Numbered from the stretch's first letter, positions 14,969-24,572 are shown. The stretch: 45,655 nucleotides of DNA from an uncultured Prevotellaceae bacterium (GCA_947168395.1 CAMVLT010000026.1:1-45655); one strand, 5' to 3'. Made by a program: numbers and translations. Notes: a model not told the origin generated them from the sequence alone.

Positions 14969-16111
14969 ATGAAGCTATTCAACGTATATCCGCTCTTTGA
15001 CGTCAACATTGTCAAGGGAAAAGGATGCAAGGTGTGGGACGAGAAGGGACAGGAGTACCTGGACCTGTATGGCGGCCACGCCGTGATCAGCATCGGGCAC
15101 TCGCACCCGCATTATATTGAAAAGGTGACGGAGCAGCTCCAGAAGATTGGGTTCTACTCCAACTCAGTGATTAACAAGCTGCAGGTGGAACTGGCCGAGC
15201 GATTAGGCAAAATCTGCGGCTACGACGACTACCAACTGTTTCTAATCAACAGCGGTGCCGAGGCCAACGAGAACGCGCTGAAGCTGGCGTCGTTCAAGAC
15301 GGGCAACACGCGGGTGCTCAGCTGCGAGAAGGCCTTCCACGGACGTACCTCGCTGGCTGTCGAGGTGACCAACAACCCGAAGATTGTGGCTCCCATCAAC
15401 GACAACCACCACGTGCGCTTCCTGCCGCTCAACGACCTGGAGCCGTGGGTGCGCGAGCTGTCGAAGGGTGGCGTAGCTGCCGTTATCCTGGAGTGTATCC
15501 AGGGTGTGGGCGGCATACAGATGGCTACGCCGGAGTTTGCCCAGGGACTGGCTTACGCCTGCAAGCGCTACGGGGCTGTGCTCGTCTGCGACGAGATACA
15601 ATGCGGCTACGGCCGAAGCGGCAAGTTCTTTGCCCACCAGTGGCTGGGCATAAAGCCCGACATCATCACCGTGGCCAAGGGCATTGCCAACGGATTCCCG
15701 ATGGGCGGTGTGCTGATTTCGCCGGAGTTTGAGCCTGTTTACGGACAGTTGGGCACCACGTTTGGCGGCAACCATCTGGCCTGCGCCGCAGCATTGGCCG
15801 TGCTCGACGTGTTCGAGGAAGAGAACCTGGTAGAGAACGCCCGCGTGGTGGGCGAATACCTGATGGAAGGCATACGCGGCATAGGCAGCTCGCACATCAA
15901 GGAGGTGCGCGGCAGCGGACTGATGATTGGCATCGAGCTGGACATGCCCCACAGGATGGTGCGCAAGCCGCTTATCAAGCACGAGCATTGCTTTACGGGC
16001 TGTGCCGGACAGGACATCCTGCGCCTGCTGCCGCCCCTGTGTCTGACGAAGGCAGAGGCCGACGACTTTATTGAGCGACTGATAAGGGTACAACCTGAGG
16101 AAGACTGCTGA
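14969..16111 (+). CDS. argD: N-acyl-ornithine aminotransferase
   Basis: ArgD is a PLP enzyme that moves the amino group of glutamate to the N-acyl-glutamate semialdehyde, giving N-acyl-ornithine. The 380-residue protein has the class III aminotransferase signature: INSGAEANENALKLAS (PLP phosphate contacts), VLVCDEIQCGYGRSG, and the Schiff-base lysine in IITVAKGIANGFPMGG. In Bacteroidota the intermediate is probably N-succinyl. The gene has its own promoter. Its last bases overlap the start of the next gene (TGATG), so the downstream barrel protein is likely cotranslated. It probably continues the arginine pathway of the genes at 384-3885. Confidence 0.93.
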   Translation: MKLFNVYPLFDVNIVKGKGCKVWDEKGQEYLDLYGGHAVISIGHSHPHYIEKVTEQLQKIGFYSNSVINKLQVELAERLGKICGYDDYQLFLINSGAEANENALKLASFKTGNTRVLSCEKAFHGRTSLAVEVTNNPKIVAPINDNHHVRFLPLNDLEPWVRELSKGGVAAVILECIQGVGGIQMATPEFAQGLAYACKRYGAVLVCDEIQCGYGRSGKFFAHQWLGIKPDIITVAKGIANGFPMGGVLISPEFEPVYGQLGTTFGGNHLACAAALAVLDVFEEENLVENARVVGEYLMEGIRGIGSSHIKEVRGSGLMIGIELDMPHRMVRKPLIKHEHCFTGCAGQDILRLLPPLCLTKAEADDFIERLIRVQPEEDC

Positions 16112-16725
16112 TGATGATGAAACGTTTCTACTGGATGCTTGCCCTCATCCTGGCAATAGGAAGTGTAACAACTGCCAAGGCACAAACGAAGCAGGGTGAG
16201 TGGTTCTCGTCAAGTTCAATAGGTGCTGGCTTGTCGACCTTTGCCGGTGACATTGAGGATGCCAAGAGCAGGTTCGGACTGGTTATCAATTCCGAGATAG
16301 GCTATAACGTGACCGACTGGTTTGCTCCAAGCATTGGACTTACCAACGCCTACCAGGGCGTGGGTTACACGATTATCAGCAAAAACATGTATATGGATGT
16401 GCTCAGCGTGCCGTTGCTGATGAACTTCATCGCGGGCCCCATTACGCTGAAAGCAGGCATCCAACCCGACATTATACTAAGTGCGCGGATGAACGGCATG
16501 AGCTATGCCGACCAGTTGAAGAAGGTGAGCCTCGCAGCCCCTATAGCGCTCAACTGGAACTTCTGTACCGATGACGAAGGCGACCTCTGGTTCCTGGAAG
16601 TGCGCTATCACCTGGGACTGACGAAGATGAACAAGGACGTGATGTTCACCAACGGCTGGCGCACCCCAGGCAGCATCCGTAACAGCATCGTCATGCTGAC
16701 CATAGGCTATAAGTGCGACTTGTAA
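16111..16725 (+). CDS. Small outer-membrane beta-barrel protein
   Basis: A 204-residue protein with a signal peptide (1-25, ending TTAKAQ). It is followed by alternating hydrophobic strands and turns with aromatic residues, ending in the hydrophobic C-terminal strand IVMLTIGYKCDL typical of PorT/OmpW-like barrels. It starts inside the end of argD and precedes proC, so it travels with amino-acid genes, but nothing in the sequence links it to their chemistry. Specific function is unknown. Confidence 0.65.
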   Translation: MMMKRFYWMLALILAIGSVTTAKAQTKQGEWFSSSSIGAGLSTFAGDIEDAKSRFGLVINSEIGYNVTDWFAPSIGLTNAYQGVGYTIISKNMYMDVLSVPLLMNFIAGPITLKAGIQPDIILSARMNGMSYADQLKKVSLAAPIALNWNFCTDDEGDLWFLEVRYHLGLTKMNKDVMFTNGWRTPGSIRNSIVMLTIGYKCDL

Positions 16726-16743
16726 CGAAAGTAACCATTGAAT

Positions 16744-17526
16744 ATGAAAATTGCAGTAATTGGAGCTGGCGCCATGGGTGGCGCCACCGTAGAAGGCCTC
16801 ATCAAGGGCCAGATGTTTAAGAACGAAGATATCACCGTGAGCGACCCGTCGCAAGCTGTGGTCGAAAAGTTTGCCAAGACTGGTGTCGGCGTGACGACCG
16901 ACAACAAGTTGGCCGCCGAGACAGCCGACGTGGTGTGCGTGGTCGTGAAGCCGTGGCTGGTAGAGCGTGTGCTGAAGGACATACGCCCCGAACTGAATCC
17001 CCAGAAGCAGATTCTGATAGTGATTGCTGCGGGCGTGAAGTCGGCCAGCATCTATGAGTGGTTGGGTGAGCAGTGCCCGCCGTTGTTCCTCGTCATTCCG
17101 AACATTGCCATTGCGGAGATGGCGTCGATGACGTTCATCGTCCCGTGTGCTGCTGTAGCACAGCAGCATACAGAACTGGTGGAGCGGATATTCGGGGAGA
17201 TGGGCACGACGCTGATTACCGACGAGGCCCACTTGGCGGCTGGCACGACGCTGGCTTCCTGCGGCATTGCCTACGCCATGCGCTATATCCGCGCTGCCAG
17301 TGAGGGTGGCGTGGAGCTGGGCTTCAAGGCCGATGACGCGAAGAAGATTGTGATGCAGACGATGAAGGGGGCCGTGGAGCTGCTCGAAGCCAGCGGCCTG
17401 CACCCGGAGGCTGCCATCGACCTGGTGACGACGCCTGGCGGCGTGACCATCAAGGGTCTGAACGAAATGGAGCACGCGGGCTTCACATCGAGCGTGATAC
17501 GCGGACTGAAGGCCGGACTGCGATGA
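16744..17526 (+). CDS. proC: Pyrroline-5-carboxylate reductase
   Basis: ProC reduces pyrroline-5-carboxylate to proline with NAD(P)H, the last step of proline synthesis. The protein of 260 residues opens with the Rossmann motif MKIAVIGAGAMGGATVEGL. It also has the C-terminal signature region VTTPGGVTIKGLNEMEHAGF, which forms the active-site helix bundle. The ATG at 16744 is preferred over the in-frame TTG two codons upstream because the Rossmann strand begins right after it, as in the family. It lies downstream of argD and the barrel gene; proB and proA follow a few genes later. Confidence 0.93.
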   Translation: MKIAVIGAGAMGGATVEGLIKGQMFKNEDITVSDPSQAVVEKFAKTGVGVTTDNKLAAETADVVCVVVKPWLVERVLKDIRPELNPQKQILIVIAAGVKSASIYEWLGEQCPPLFLVIPNIAIAEMASMTFIVPCAAVAQQHTELVERIFGEMGTTLITDEAHLAAGTTLASCGIAYAMRYIRAASEGGVELGFKADDAKKIVMQTMKGAVELLEASGLHPEAAIDLVTTPGGVTIKGLNEMEHAGFTSSVIRGLKAGLR

Positions 17527-17565
17527 TATAGCAGCATAGAAAGACTAACATTAAGAAACACAGAT

Positions 17566-18123
17566 ATGGACGAACAACTGAAACAGATTGGCGAGCGGCT
17601 GCGCGGACTGCGCGACGTGCTTGACATCCCCGTGAGCGAGATGGCCGAGACCATCGGCATCGACGCGGAGAAGTATGAGAAAATAGAGAAGGGCGAGCTG
17701 GACATCACCATCTCGAACCTGATGAAGATTGCCAAGAAGTACGGCGTGTCGACGGAGGAGCTGATTTTCGCTGAGTCGCCACACATGAGGTCGTACTACG
17801 TGACGCGCAAGGGTCAGGGCATGTCGATAGAGCGCACAAAAGCCTACAAGTACCAGTCGCTGGTGGGCGGCTTCGTGGGTCACAAGGCCGATGTATTCAT
17901 CGTGACCGTCGAGCCGAAGCCGGGTGCCCGCACCATCTACAAGAACTCGCATCCCGGTCAGGAGTTCAACCTCGTGCTTGAGGGACAGATGGAGCTCTAC
18001 ATTGGCGGCAAGACCATCGTGCTTGACGAGGGCGACAGCATCTACTTCGACTCCACCAAGCCTCACGGCATGCTGGCAGTAGGCGACAAGCCCGTGAAAT
18101 TCCTTGCTTTTACTGTGGAGTAA
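17566..18123 (+). CDS. XRE-family regulator with cupin domain
   Basis: A 185-residue protein. The N-terminal XRE/HTH_3 domain (about 5-65) contains LRGLRDVLDIPVSEMAETIG and ISNLMKIAKKYGVSTEEL. The C-terminal cupin (about 105-183) has the strands YKNSHPGQEFNLVLEGQMEL and DEGDSIYFDSTKPHGM, the usual cupin motifs 1 and 2 with H, E and H ligand candidates. Proteins of this type sense a small metabolite in the cupin and repress or activate nearby genes. It sits 39 bases after proC and directly before the acyl-CoA synthetase, the likely target. In relatives this pair is also adjacent, from memory. Confidence 0.85.
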   Translation: MDEQLKQIGERLRGLRDVLDIPVSEMAETIGIDAEKYEKIEKGELDITISNLMKIAKKYGVSTEELIFAESPHMRSYYVTRKGQGMSIERTKAYKYQSLVGGFVGHKADVFIVTVEPKPGARTIYKNSHPGQEFNLVLEGQMELYIGGKTIVLDEGDSIYFDSTKPHGMLAVGDKPVKFLAFTVE

Positions 18124-18126
18124 GGG

Positions 18127-18253
18127 CCCACCCCCAACCCCTCCCTGCATGGAGGGGCGTAATTACAAAAAAACACGAAAACGATATGGAAAAGAAAACA
18201 GAAACACAAGGAGTATCTACTCCCCTCCCTCACAGGGAGGGGCAGGGGGTGGG
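18127..18253. repeat. Paired G-rich palindromic elements around a start codon
   Basis: The left unit 18127-18157 begins CCCACCCCCAACCCCTCCCT and ends GGAGGGG. The right unit 18222-18253 begins CCCCTCCCTCACAGGGAGGG and ends in GGGGGTGGG. They are inverted copies, so the pair has matching outer ends and each unit has its own small hairpin. The 64 bases between them contain the ribosome-binding region and the ATG (18186) of the acyl-CoA synthetase, and the right unit is translated as residues 13-23 of that protein. Confidence 0.85.
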
Positions 18254-19922
18254 TCTCCTGAATAGATTTTTGAAGCAGACGTCGTTCACGTCTGTTGAGG
18301 ATTACAACAAGAACCTGGAGTTCATTATCCCCGAGAACTTCAACTTCGCCTACGACGTGATGGACGAGTGGGCCAAGGAAAAGCCCGACGGGCTGGCCCT
18401 GCTGTGGACCAACGACCAGGGCGAGGAGATACGCACTACATTCGCAGAGCTGAAGGAGCAGTCGGACCAGGCTGCGTCTTACCTGATGTCGCTCGGCATC
18501 GGCAAGAACGACCCCGTGATGCTCATCCTGAAGCGCCGCTACGAGTGGTGGGTGGTGATGCTCGCCCTGTGCAAGATTGGCGCCATCGTGATTCCGGCTA
18601 CCCACATGCTGACGAAGAAAGACATCATATACCGCAACACCCGTGCCTCGGTGAAGGCCATCATCTGCGTCGACGACCCCTACGTGGTCAGCCAGATACA
18701 GTTGGCAATGTCCGAGAGTCCCACGGTGAAGCACTATATTGCCATCACCGACCATGGAAAGCCCATCCCCGAAGGTTTCCACGACTGGCAGTCAGAGTGG
18801 CAAAAGACTCCTCCTTTTGCAAGACCCGCCTTCGTCAACGAGAATGACGACACGATGCTGATGTACTTCACCAGCGGCACCAGCGGCGAGCCGAAAATGG
18901 TGGCACACGACTATCTCTACGCTATGGGCCACCTGACGACGGGCGTCTTCTGGCACAACCTGCACGAAGGCTCGCTCCACCTCACCGTGGCCGACACGGG
19001 CTGGGGCAAGGCTGTCTGGGGCAAGTTCTACGGCCAGTGGTTCGCCGGCGCAACGGTCTTCGTGTTCGACCACGAGAAGTTCAATGCCGACACGCTGCTG
19101 CGCCAGATAGAGAAATACAAAGTGACGAGCTTCTGCGCGCCACCCACCATCTACCGCTTCATGATTCGTGAGGATTTGTCGAAGTACGACCTGTCGTCGC
19201 TCGAATACTGCACCACCGCCGGCGAGGCGCTGAACCCCGCCGTGTTCGACAAGTTCAAGGAGAAAACCGGCATTCAGATGATGGAAGGCTTCGGCCAGAC
19301 CGAGACCACGATGACGCTCGGCACCTTCCCCTGGATGACACCGAAACCCGGCTCTATGGGTATCCCCAACGCCCAGTACAACATCGACCTGCTGCGTGCC
19401 GACGGCACCAGCTGTGAGGACGGTGAGAAGGGTGAAATCGTTGTACGTGTAGGCGACCGCAAGCCCATTGGTCTGTTTAAGCACTACTACCGCGACGAGG
19501 AGCTGACCCGCGAGGCTTGGCACGACGGCATTTACCACACGGGCGACATGGCCTGGCGCGACGAGGACGGCTACTACTGGTTCGAGGGCCGCATCGACGA
19601 CGTCATCAAGTCCAGCGGTTACCGCATCGGCCCGTTCGAGGTGGAGAGTGCGTTGATGACCCACCCGGCCGTCGTGGAATGCGCCATCACCGGCGTGCCC
19701 GACGACATCCGCGGCATGGTGGTCAAGGCTACCGTCGTGCTCGGCAAGGAGTGGAAGGACAAGGCTGGCGACGAACTGGTGAAGGAACTGCAGCAGCACG
19801 TCAAGAAGGTAACCGCACCTTATAAGTATCCGCGCATCGTCGAGTTCGTCGACGAACTGCCGAAAACCATCAGCGGCAAGATACGCCGCGTGGAAATCCG
19901 GCAGAAGGACGCGGAGAAGTGA
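18186..19922 (+). CDS. AMP-dependent acyl-CoA synthetase
   Basis: This enzyme activates a carboxylic acid to its acyl-CoA through an acyl-adenylate. The 578-residue protein carries the adenylation motifs YFTSGTSGEPKM (P-loop), EGFGQTE (A5), YHTGDMAWRDEDGYYWFEGR (A7/A8) and the catalytic lysine in PKTISGKIRR (A10). The closest subgroup by sequence feel is medium-chain/acetyl-CoA synthetase-like; the exact acid is not predicted. The cupin/XRE regulator directly upstream probably controls it. The first 25 residues are unusual: part of a G-rich palindromic element is read in frame as STPLPHREGQGVG. The family normally starts near NRFLKQTSFTS. Confidence 0.88.
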   Translation: MEKKTETQGVSTPLPHREGQGVGLLNRFLKQTSFTSVEDYNKNLEFIIPENFNFAYDVMDEWAKEKPDGLALLWTNDQGEEIRTTFAELKEQSDQAASYLMSLGIGKNDPVMLILKRRYEWWVVMLALCKIGAIVIPATHMLTKKDIIYRNTRASVKAIICVDDPYVVSQIQLAMSESPTVKHYIAITDHGKPIPEGFHDWQSEWQKTPPFARPAFVNENDDTMLMYFTSGTSGEPKMVAHDYLYAMGHLTTGVFWHNLHEGSLHLTVADTGWGKAVWGKFYGQWFAGATVFVFDHEKFNADTLLRQIEKYKVTSFCAPPTIYRFMIREDLSKYDLSSLEYCTTAGEALNPAVFDKFKEKTGIQMMEGFGQTETTMTLGTFPWMTPKPGSMGIPNAQYNIDLLRADGTSCEDGEKGEIVVRVGDRKPIGLFKHYYRDEELTREAWHDGIYHTGDMAWRDEDGYYWFEGRIDDVIKSSGYRIGPFEVESALMTHPAVVECAITGVPDDIRGMVVKATVVLGKEWKDKAGDELVKELQQHVKKVTAPYKYPRIVEFVDELPKTISGKIRRVEIRQKDAEK

Positions 19923-19941
19923 GAAGTGAAGAGTTAAGGAT

Positions 19942-20403
19942 ATGAAACGAAACATCTTCCTGGGTGCGATTGCAATAGCAGCAGCGGTGGCTGGTTACTT
20001 CATCCCTGCCGTCATCGTACTATTGGTAGCTGCTATTATCAATCTCATACAGCGTAAGCGGGGCACGGATGTCAACGAAGCCCCCAAACCGTCAGAAATG
20101 ACCGTTGACGAGCTCACTGCACAGTACGGCGAGCCCGAGGACGTGATACTTCTAAATGCAGCGCGCGCCAATGAGGCGTTGGGAGTCATACTCGCTTACA
20201 AGGTCTTTCTCGTCGTGGAAGGACGCCGTATCGACAAGAGCGACATCACCGGCGTCACCTTCAACAACAGCGGTACGCCCTACGCTCCTGGCGAATATCA
20301 AGTCATCATCGCCACATCAAGTCAGGGCTACCTCCACGTGAACGCTGGTTACGACGCTGCCTGGACGAAGGACGTGGCAGAAGAAATCAAAAAGAATCTG
20401 TAA
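19942..20403 (+). CDS. Small membrane-anchored protein of unknown function
   Basis: A 153-residue protein with an N-terminal hydrophobic hairpin or single helix (about 5-35, AIAIAAAVAGYFIPAVIVLL) followed by RKRG. A soluble domain follows from about 45 to 153 with alternating strands (EDVILLNAARANEALGVILA, YQVIIATSSQGYLHVNAG). No family is recognised. It lies 20 bases after the synthetase and 8 bases before proB, so it is probably in the same transcript; nothing shows a link to proline synthesis. Confidence 0.6.
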   Translation: MKRNIFLGAIAIAAAVAGYFIPAVIVLLVAAIINLIQRKRGTDVNEAPKPSEMTVDELTAQYGEPEDVILLNAARANEALGVILAYKVFLVVEGRRIDKSDITGVTFNNSGTPYAPGEYQVIIATSSQGYLHVNAGYDAAWTKDVAEEIKKNL

Positions 20404-20410
20404 AGGAGAA

Positions 20411-21181
20411 ATGAAACGAATCGTTGTAAAGATAGGCTCGAATGCGCTGACACGCCCCGACGGGCGACTCGACGTGACGCGTATGTCGGCGCTGGTCGAC
20501 CAGATAGCCTGGCTGCGTCAGCACGGCTGCGAGGTGATACTCGTGTCGTCGGGAGCCGTGGCCTGCGGGCGCCGCGAGCTTGACAATGTAGACCACGAAC
20601 TGGACTCCGTGGAGCAGCGGCAGCTATTCTCAGCCCTCGGGCAGGCCAAGCTCATCGGACTCTACTACGACCTATTCCGCGAATACCATATTCACGTCGG
20701 TCAGGTGCTGACGATGAAGGAGAACTTCGAGCCGGGCGAGCAGTACCGCAACCAGCGTGCCTGCATGACCGTGATGCTGGAGAACGACGTGCTGCCCATC
20801 GTCAACGAGAACGACACGGTATCTGTCACCGAGCTGATGTTTACCGACAACGACGAGCTGTCGGGACTCATCGCCCAGATGATGCAGGCCGATACGCTCG
20901 TGCTGCTGTCGAATATCGATGGCATCTACACCGGCAACCCCAACGATCCGCAGTCACGGCTCATCAAAGAGGTGGCGCCCAATACCGACCTCACGGAATA
21001 CATCCAGGCGGAGAAGAGTTCGGCAGGACGCGGTGGCATGCAGTCGAAGTACGCCACCGCCACGAAGATTCAGCAAGCCGGCATCCGCGTCATCATTGCC
21101 AATGGCAAGCGCGAGAACGTGCTCGTTGACCTGATGGAACATCCAGAAACCACACCACACACATTATTCAAATGCAGTTAG
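20411..21181 (+). CDS. proB: Glutamate 5-kinase, short form without PUA domain
   Basis: ProB phosphorylates glutamate to gamma-glutamyl phosphate, the first step of proline synthesis. The 256 residues cover only the amino-acid-kinase domain: VVKIGSNAL at the start, [36 protein letters not shown] and [20 protein letters not shown]. The C-terminal PUA domain present in the E. coli enzyme (about 110 residues) is missing, as in some other bacterial ProB proteins. It overlaps proA by 10 bases (ATGCAGTTAG), so the two are translationally coupled. That suits handing over a labile phosphate intermediate. Confidence 0.93.
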   Translation: MKRIVVKIGSNALTRPDGRLDVTRMSALVDQIAWLRQHGCEVILVSSGAVACGRRELDNVDHELDSVEQRQLFSALGQAKLIGLYYDLFREYHIHVGQVLTMKENFEPGEQYRNQRACMTVMLENDVLPIVNENDTVSVTELMFTDNDELSGLIAQMMQADTLVLLSNIDGIYTGNPNDPQSRLIKEVAPNTDLTEYIQAEKSSAGRGGMQSKYATATKIQQAGIRVIIANGKRENVLVDLMEHPETTPHTLFKCS

Positions 21182-22455
21182 AAGAGACTTTCAAGAGAGT
21201 AAAGCGGGCCAGCAAGACGCTGGCACTGCTTACCGACCAGCAGCGTAACGACGTGCTGAATGCCGTTGCCGACGCTATCATAGCCAACAAGGCAAGAATC
21301 CTCGAGGCCAACGCCCAGGACCTGGCCAAGATGGACAAGAGCAACCCGCTCTACGACCGGCTGCAGCTCACGGAGAAGCGGCTGCAGGACATTGCCGCCG
21401 ACATGCGCAATGTCGCTACCCTACCCTCGCCCCTCGGACACGTCACCAAGCAGAAGACGCTGCCCAACGGCCTGCGTCTCTGCCGCGTCAGCGTGCCCTT
21501 TGGCGTCATCGGCATGATTTACGAGGCCCGCCCCAACGTCACCTACGACGTTTTCTCCTTGTGCTTCAAGAGTGGCAACGCCTGCGTACTGAAAGGAGGA
21601 CGCGATGCCGTCGTCTCGAACGAGGAAGGCGTGGCGGTGATTCATGAGGTGTTAACGAAATTCGGTGTCAACCCCGACGTAGTTACCCTGCTGCCCGCTA
21701 CCCACGAGGCTACGGGCGAGATGCTCAACGCCGTGGGCTATGTTGACCTCTGCATCCCCCGTGGCGGCCGCAAGCTCATCGACTTCGTGCGCGACACGGC
21801 CCGCATCCCGGTTATCGAGACGGGAGCCGGCGTGGTGAACACCTACTTCGACAAGGACGGTGACTTAGAGATGGGCAAGGCCATCGTCAACAACGCCAAG
21901 ACGCGCCGCGTCTCGGTCTGCAACGCCTTGGACTGCCTGCTCGTCCACGAGAGCCGCTTGGGTGACCTGGCCGCGCTCGTCGCCCCAATGGCCAGTTCAG
22001 TATGTTGCTGTAATACGGCAACAAACGGGACGGCGAAGCCCCCCGTCACCATCTATGCCGACGGCCCCGCCTTCGCCGCCCTCGACGGCAAGTACCCCCT
22101 GCTGGAGCACGCCACCGCCGAGAGCTTCGGCACGGAGTTTATGGACTACAAGCTGGCCGTCAAGACCGTCGGCTCGATAGACGAGGCTTTGGCCCACATC
22201 GACGAGAACGGCAGCGGCCACAGCGAAGCCATCATTACGCAGGACGAGCAGACCGCCCGTAAGTTCCAGGCCCATGTCGATGCTGCCTGCGTCTACTGGA
22301 ACGCTCCAACCAGCTTCACCGACGGCGCACAGTTTGGTCTGGGTGCCGAGATTGGCATCTCCACGCAGAAACTTGGCCCCCGCGGCCCGATGGCCTTGGA
22401 GGAAATCACAACGTACAAATGGCTGATTGAAGGCGAAGGTCAGACACGGCCCTAA
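21172..22455 (+). CDS. proA: Gamma-glutamyl phosphate reductase
   Basis: ProA reduces gamma-glutamyl phosphate to glutamate semialdehyde with NADPH. The 427-residue protein shows the family landmarks [33 protein letters not shown], the catalytic cysteine in [16 protein letters not shown] and [20 protein letters not shown] short cysteine-rich insertion ([15 protein letters not shown]) in the middle looks unlike the family but keeps the frame. The start overlaps proB. The stop overlaps the convergent NUDIX gene by 4 bases, with no terminator between them. Confidence 0.93.
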   Translation: MQLEETFKRVKRASKTLALLTDQQRNDVLNAVADAIIANKARILEANAQDLAKMDKSNPLYDRLQLTEKRLQDIAADMRNVATLPSPLGHVTKQKTLPNGLRLCRVSVPFGVIGMIYEARPNVTYDVFSLCFKSGNACVLKGGRDAVVSNEEGVAVIHEVLTKFGVNPDVVTLLPATHEATGEMLNAVGYVDLCIPRGGRKLIDFVRDTARIPVIETGAGVVNTYFDKDGDLEMGKAIVNNAKTRRVSVCNALDCLLVHESRLGDLAALVAPMASSVCCCNTATNGTAKPPVTIYADGPAFAALDGKYPLLEHATAESFGTEFMDYKLAVKTVGSIDEALAHIDENGSGHSEAIITQDEQTARKFQAHVDAACVYWNAPTSFTDGAQFGLGAEIGISTQKLGPRGPMALEEITTYKWLIEGEGQTRP

Positions 22456-22985
22456 TACTGCTCCCACAAACGCTCGGCGAGGAAACGCTCCACGGCACGG
22501 CGGATGGATGTCAGCCCGAACTCCGCAGGGTCAACGTCCTCAACGGGAATCCACAGGCAGTCGGCGGCATCGTCGGCTGCCTGTGGTTTTACATCATCAG
22601 CCACGCGAACCACGAAGTCGGCATCGAGCGTGTGAATGTACATACCACTGTAAAGGTACTGGTTGGGGGTCGAGAAGAGGTAACGGATGCCGTCCACCTC
22701 TAAGCCCGTCTCCTCCAGAATCTCACGGCGCATGCCCTCCTCGATAGTCTCGCCCATGTCGACGAAGCCGCCGACGAGGTCGAGCGTTCCCTTAGCTGGC
22801 TCTTTGGCGCGACGAGCCACGAGCATCTCGTTACGGGAATTCAGGATGAAGGCCGCAGTGGCAGCACAGGGGTTGGCATAGTACACAAAGCCGCAGTCGC
22901 CGCAGGCCTTGCTTTTGAAGTTGTGCTCCGTCCAGTTGGCACTGCCGCACACGGGACAGAACTTGAATTTCTCTAATGGATGCAT
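22452..22985 (-). CDS. NUDIX hydrolase with zinc ribbon
   Basis: A 177-residue protein. Residues 8-35 form a zinc ribbon with two CxxC pairs (FCPVCGS and ACGDCGF), as in NudC-type NADH pyrophosphatases. Residues 60-90 hold a complete Nudix box, [20 protein letters not shown] followed by ETGLEV, with the metal-binding R-E-x-x-E-E. It would cleave a nucleoside diphosphate linked to another group (NADH, ADP-ribose or similar); the substrate cannot be read from the sequence. It is the second gene of a leftward pair, 3 bases after the sialate esterase gene. Confidence 0.88.
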   Translation of the reverse strand: MHPLEKFKFCPVCGSANWTEHNFKSKACGDCGFVYYANPCAATAAFILNSRNEMLVARRAKEPAKGTLDLVGGFVDMGETIEEGMRREILEETGLEVDGIRYLFSTPNQYLYSGMYIHTLDADFVVRVADDVKPQAADDAADCLWIPVEDVDPAEFGLTSIRRAVERFLAERLWEQY

Positions 22986-22988
22986 CGC

Positions 22989-24443
22989 TTACCAATTGTC
23001 AGTACGGAACGGGAAGAGCGGCAGGTTGGCGGCGTTCTTCACATTGCCCATTTGGAAGTTCTTGAAACAATAGCGCACGGCCACCGGCTGCTTCACATCG
23101 GGGCTGCTCACAATGATGGCCTCATCCCAGTAGCCGCCGCCGGGCTGCCAGAAGTGCTGCGCCTTGGCCGGATGGAACACACGGTCGTCGCCAGCCACCT
23201 CGAAACCCTCAATCATCTCATAAGGTGCATCAGCATGGTAGTTGTCCTGCAAGTGGATGAAGATGGTGTCACCTTTTACCATCATGTCTTTGTACGACGA
23301 ACTCTTATAGAGCACCTGTTCAAACCCATAGTCACGGTTCAGGGCGGTATAAGCCAGACGTTCGCCCACCTGCTGCTTCTGTGCGGGGTGTATCTGCGTT
23401 GTCTCGTATGGATAGACCAGGTCGTTGGTGCATATCAATGAACTATTAGGAATCATCCGGGCTGCCCGCTGCTGCTGCTCACGAAGCAAAGCCCCCTGTG
23501 TACCGTTTACGTCATCATAATGATATGGAGCAATCTCAACAAAGTAGAACGGTATCTCCCCCAGTCCGAACTGACCGCGCCACTGCTCTACCAGCAACTT
23601 CAACCGCTCGGAATACTGGTTGCCGGGGTCGCCAACGTTCGAGCAGCCCTGATAGAAGATGATGCCCTTCACCGTGTAGTTCAGGATGGGATTGAACGTG
23701 CCGTTGCCCCACAGCAATGCGCGATGATAGTCCTGGTCGGGCTTGAAGGCCACGATGCCGGCCGAGTCGATCGGCTCCTGCGTGTATTTCTGCAAGTTTT
23801 CCTTCGTCAGCCAGCTTTCCACACGAGTGCCGCCTTTGTTGGCTTCGATGATGCCGATGGGGATGTTCAGAGCCTGGTGCAGCGTGCGGGCAAAGAAATA
23901 ACCCGTGGCCGAGAAGTCGCTCACCGTCTGTGGCCCACATTCACGCCATTCGCACTGGGCATCTTCCTGTGGCTCCATGCGCATGATGCTGGGAATCTTT
24001 ACCGAACGTACGGCACGGTGGTTGCTGGCCTCAATGACTGCCTGGTTGTAGTTTTTGACGGGACATCCCCAGAAGCCCTTCACAGGCATTTCCATGTTCG
24101 ACTGTCCGGCGCACACCCACACTTCGCCGCTCAGCACATTCCTGACGGTGACTTCGCCATCGCCGTCGTCAAACTTTATCCATAGCGGGTCGTAGCTGGC
24201 TTTGGGTGTCTTTACCTTGACGAGCCATTTGCCATCACGCCCAGCCTTCGCGGTAGTCGGCTGATTCTGCCACGAAGCCGTCACCCTGACCGTTGTCCCG
24301 GCTTTCGCCCACCCCCAGAGCCTGGTCTCCGTTTGCTGTTGTAGCACCATGTTGTCGCTTATCAGGTGCGACAACCTCACCTTTGCCTGTACCGAGAGAG
24401 CTGACAAGGCCAACATCGGCAAAAGAAATAATGTCTTCTTCAT
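22989..24443 (-). CDS. Secreted sialate O-acetylesterase family protein
   Basis: A 484-residue SGNH-type esterase that in this family removes O-acetyl groups from sialic acids or other sugars. Residues 1-20 are a signal peptide (MKKTLFLLPMLALSALSVQA). An Ig-like N-terminal domain is followed by the nucleophile block VWVCAGQSNMEMPVKG (about residues 109-124), then NIPIGIIEANKGGTRVESWL and the oxyanion/His region toward the C-terminus. It is transcribed leftward from a promoter at 24469, divergently from another secreted esterase gene. Together they suggest deacetylation of host or plant glycans; the actual substrate is inferred only from family. Confidence 0.88.
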   Translation of the reverse strand: MKKTLFLLPMLALSALSVQAKVRLSHLISDNMVLQQQTETRLWGWAKAGTTVRVTASWQNQPTTAKAGRDGKWLVKVKTPKASYDPLWIKFDDGDGEVTVRNVLSGEVWVCAGQSNMEMPVKGFWGCPVKNYNQAVIEASNHRAVRSVKIPSIMRMEPQEDAQCEWRECGPQTVSDFSATGYFFARTLHQALNIPIGIIEANKGGTRVESWLTKENLQKYTQEPIDSAGIVAFKPDQDYHRALLWGNGTFNPILNYTVKGIIFYQGCSNVGDPGNQYSERLKLLVEQWRGQFGLGEIPFYFVEIAPYHYDDVNGTQGALLREQQQRAARMIPNSSLICTNDLVYPYETTQIHPAQKQQVGERLAYTALNRDYGFEQVLYKSSSYKDMMVKGDTIFIHLQDNYHADAPYEMIEGFEVAGDDRVFHPAKAQHFWQPGGGYWDEAIIVSSPDVKQPVAVRYCFKNFQMGNVKNAANLPLFPFRTDNW

Positions 24444-24468
24444 ACGCTCGTTAGTTTATTTCTGAGGG

Positions 24469-24476
24469 CAAAGGTA
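24469..24476 (-). promoter_or_regulatory. -7 box of the sialate esterase gene
   Basis: Minus-strand TACCTTTG lies 26-33 bases before the ATG at 24443 and matches the Bacteroidota -7 consensus. It is part of a divergent promoter pair with the rightward box at 24540-24547. Confidence 0.6.
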
Positions 24477-24516
24477 CTAAAAAAAATGTGAGCGGCCAAA
24501 TAAAATGGCGAAAGGC

Positions 24517-24547
24517 TTGCAGTTCTCTGATTATTTTCGTACCTTTG
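24517..24547 (+). promoter_or_regulatory. Promoter of the alpha/beta esterase gene
   Basis: TTG (24517-24519) and TACCTTTG (24540-24547) are 20 bases apart, and the start codon is 26 bases downstream. The pattern is a close match to the Bacteroidota promoter consensus. Confidence 0.7.
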
Positions 24548-24572
24548 CCCAATACAATCTGAAACAACGGAA

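Noticed and set aside
15242..16093. Long open frame antisense to argD (283 codons)
   Set aside because: It is complementary to a clear argD gene; the composition is the reverse image of its GC-rich codons, with no family motif or ribosome-binding site.
18792..19955. 387-codon frame antisense to the acyl-CoA synthetase
   Set aside because: It mirrors conserved motifs of the synthetase and has no recognisable domain; a shadow of GC-rich coding DNA.
23520..24185. 221-codon plus-strand frame over the sialate esterase gene
   Set aside because: The minus strand encodes an intact esterase with its catalytic motif; the plus frame shows no family features.
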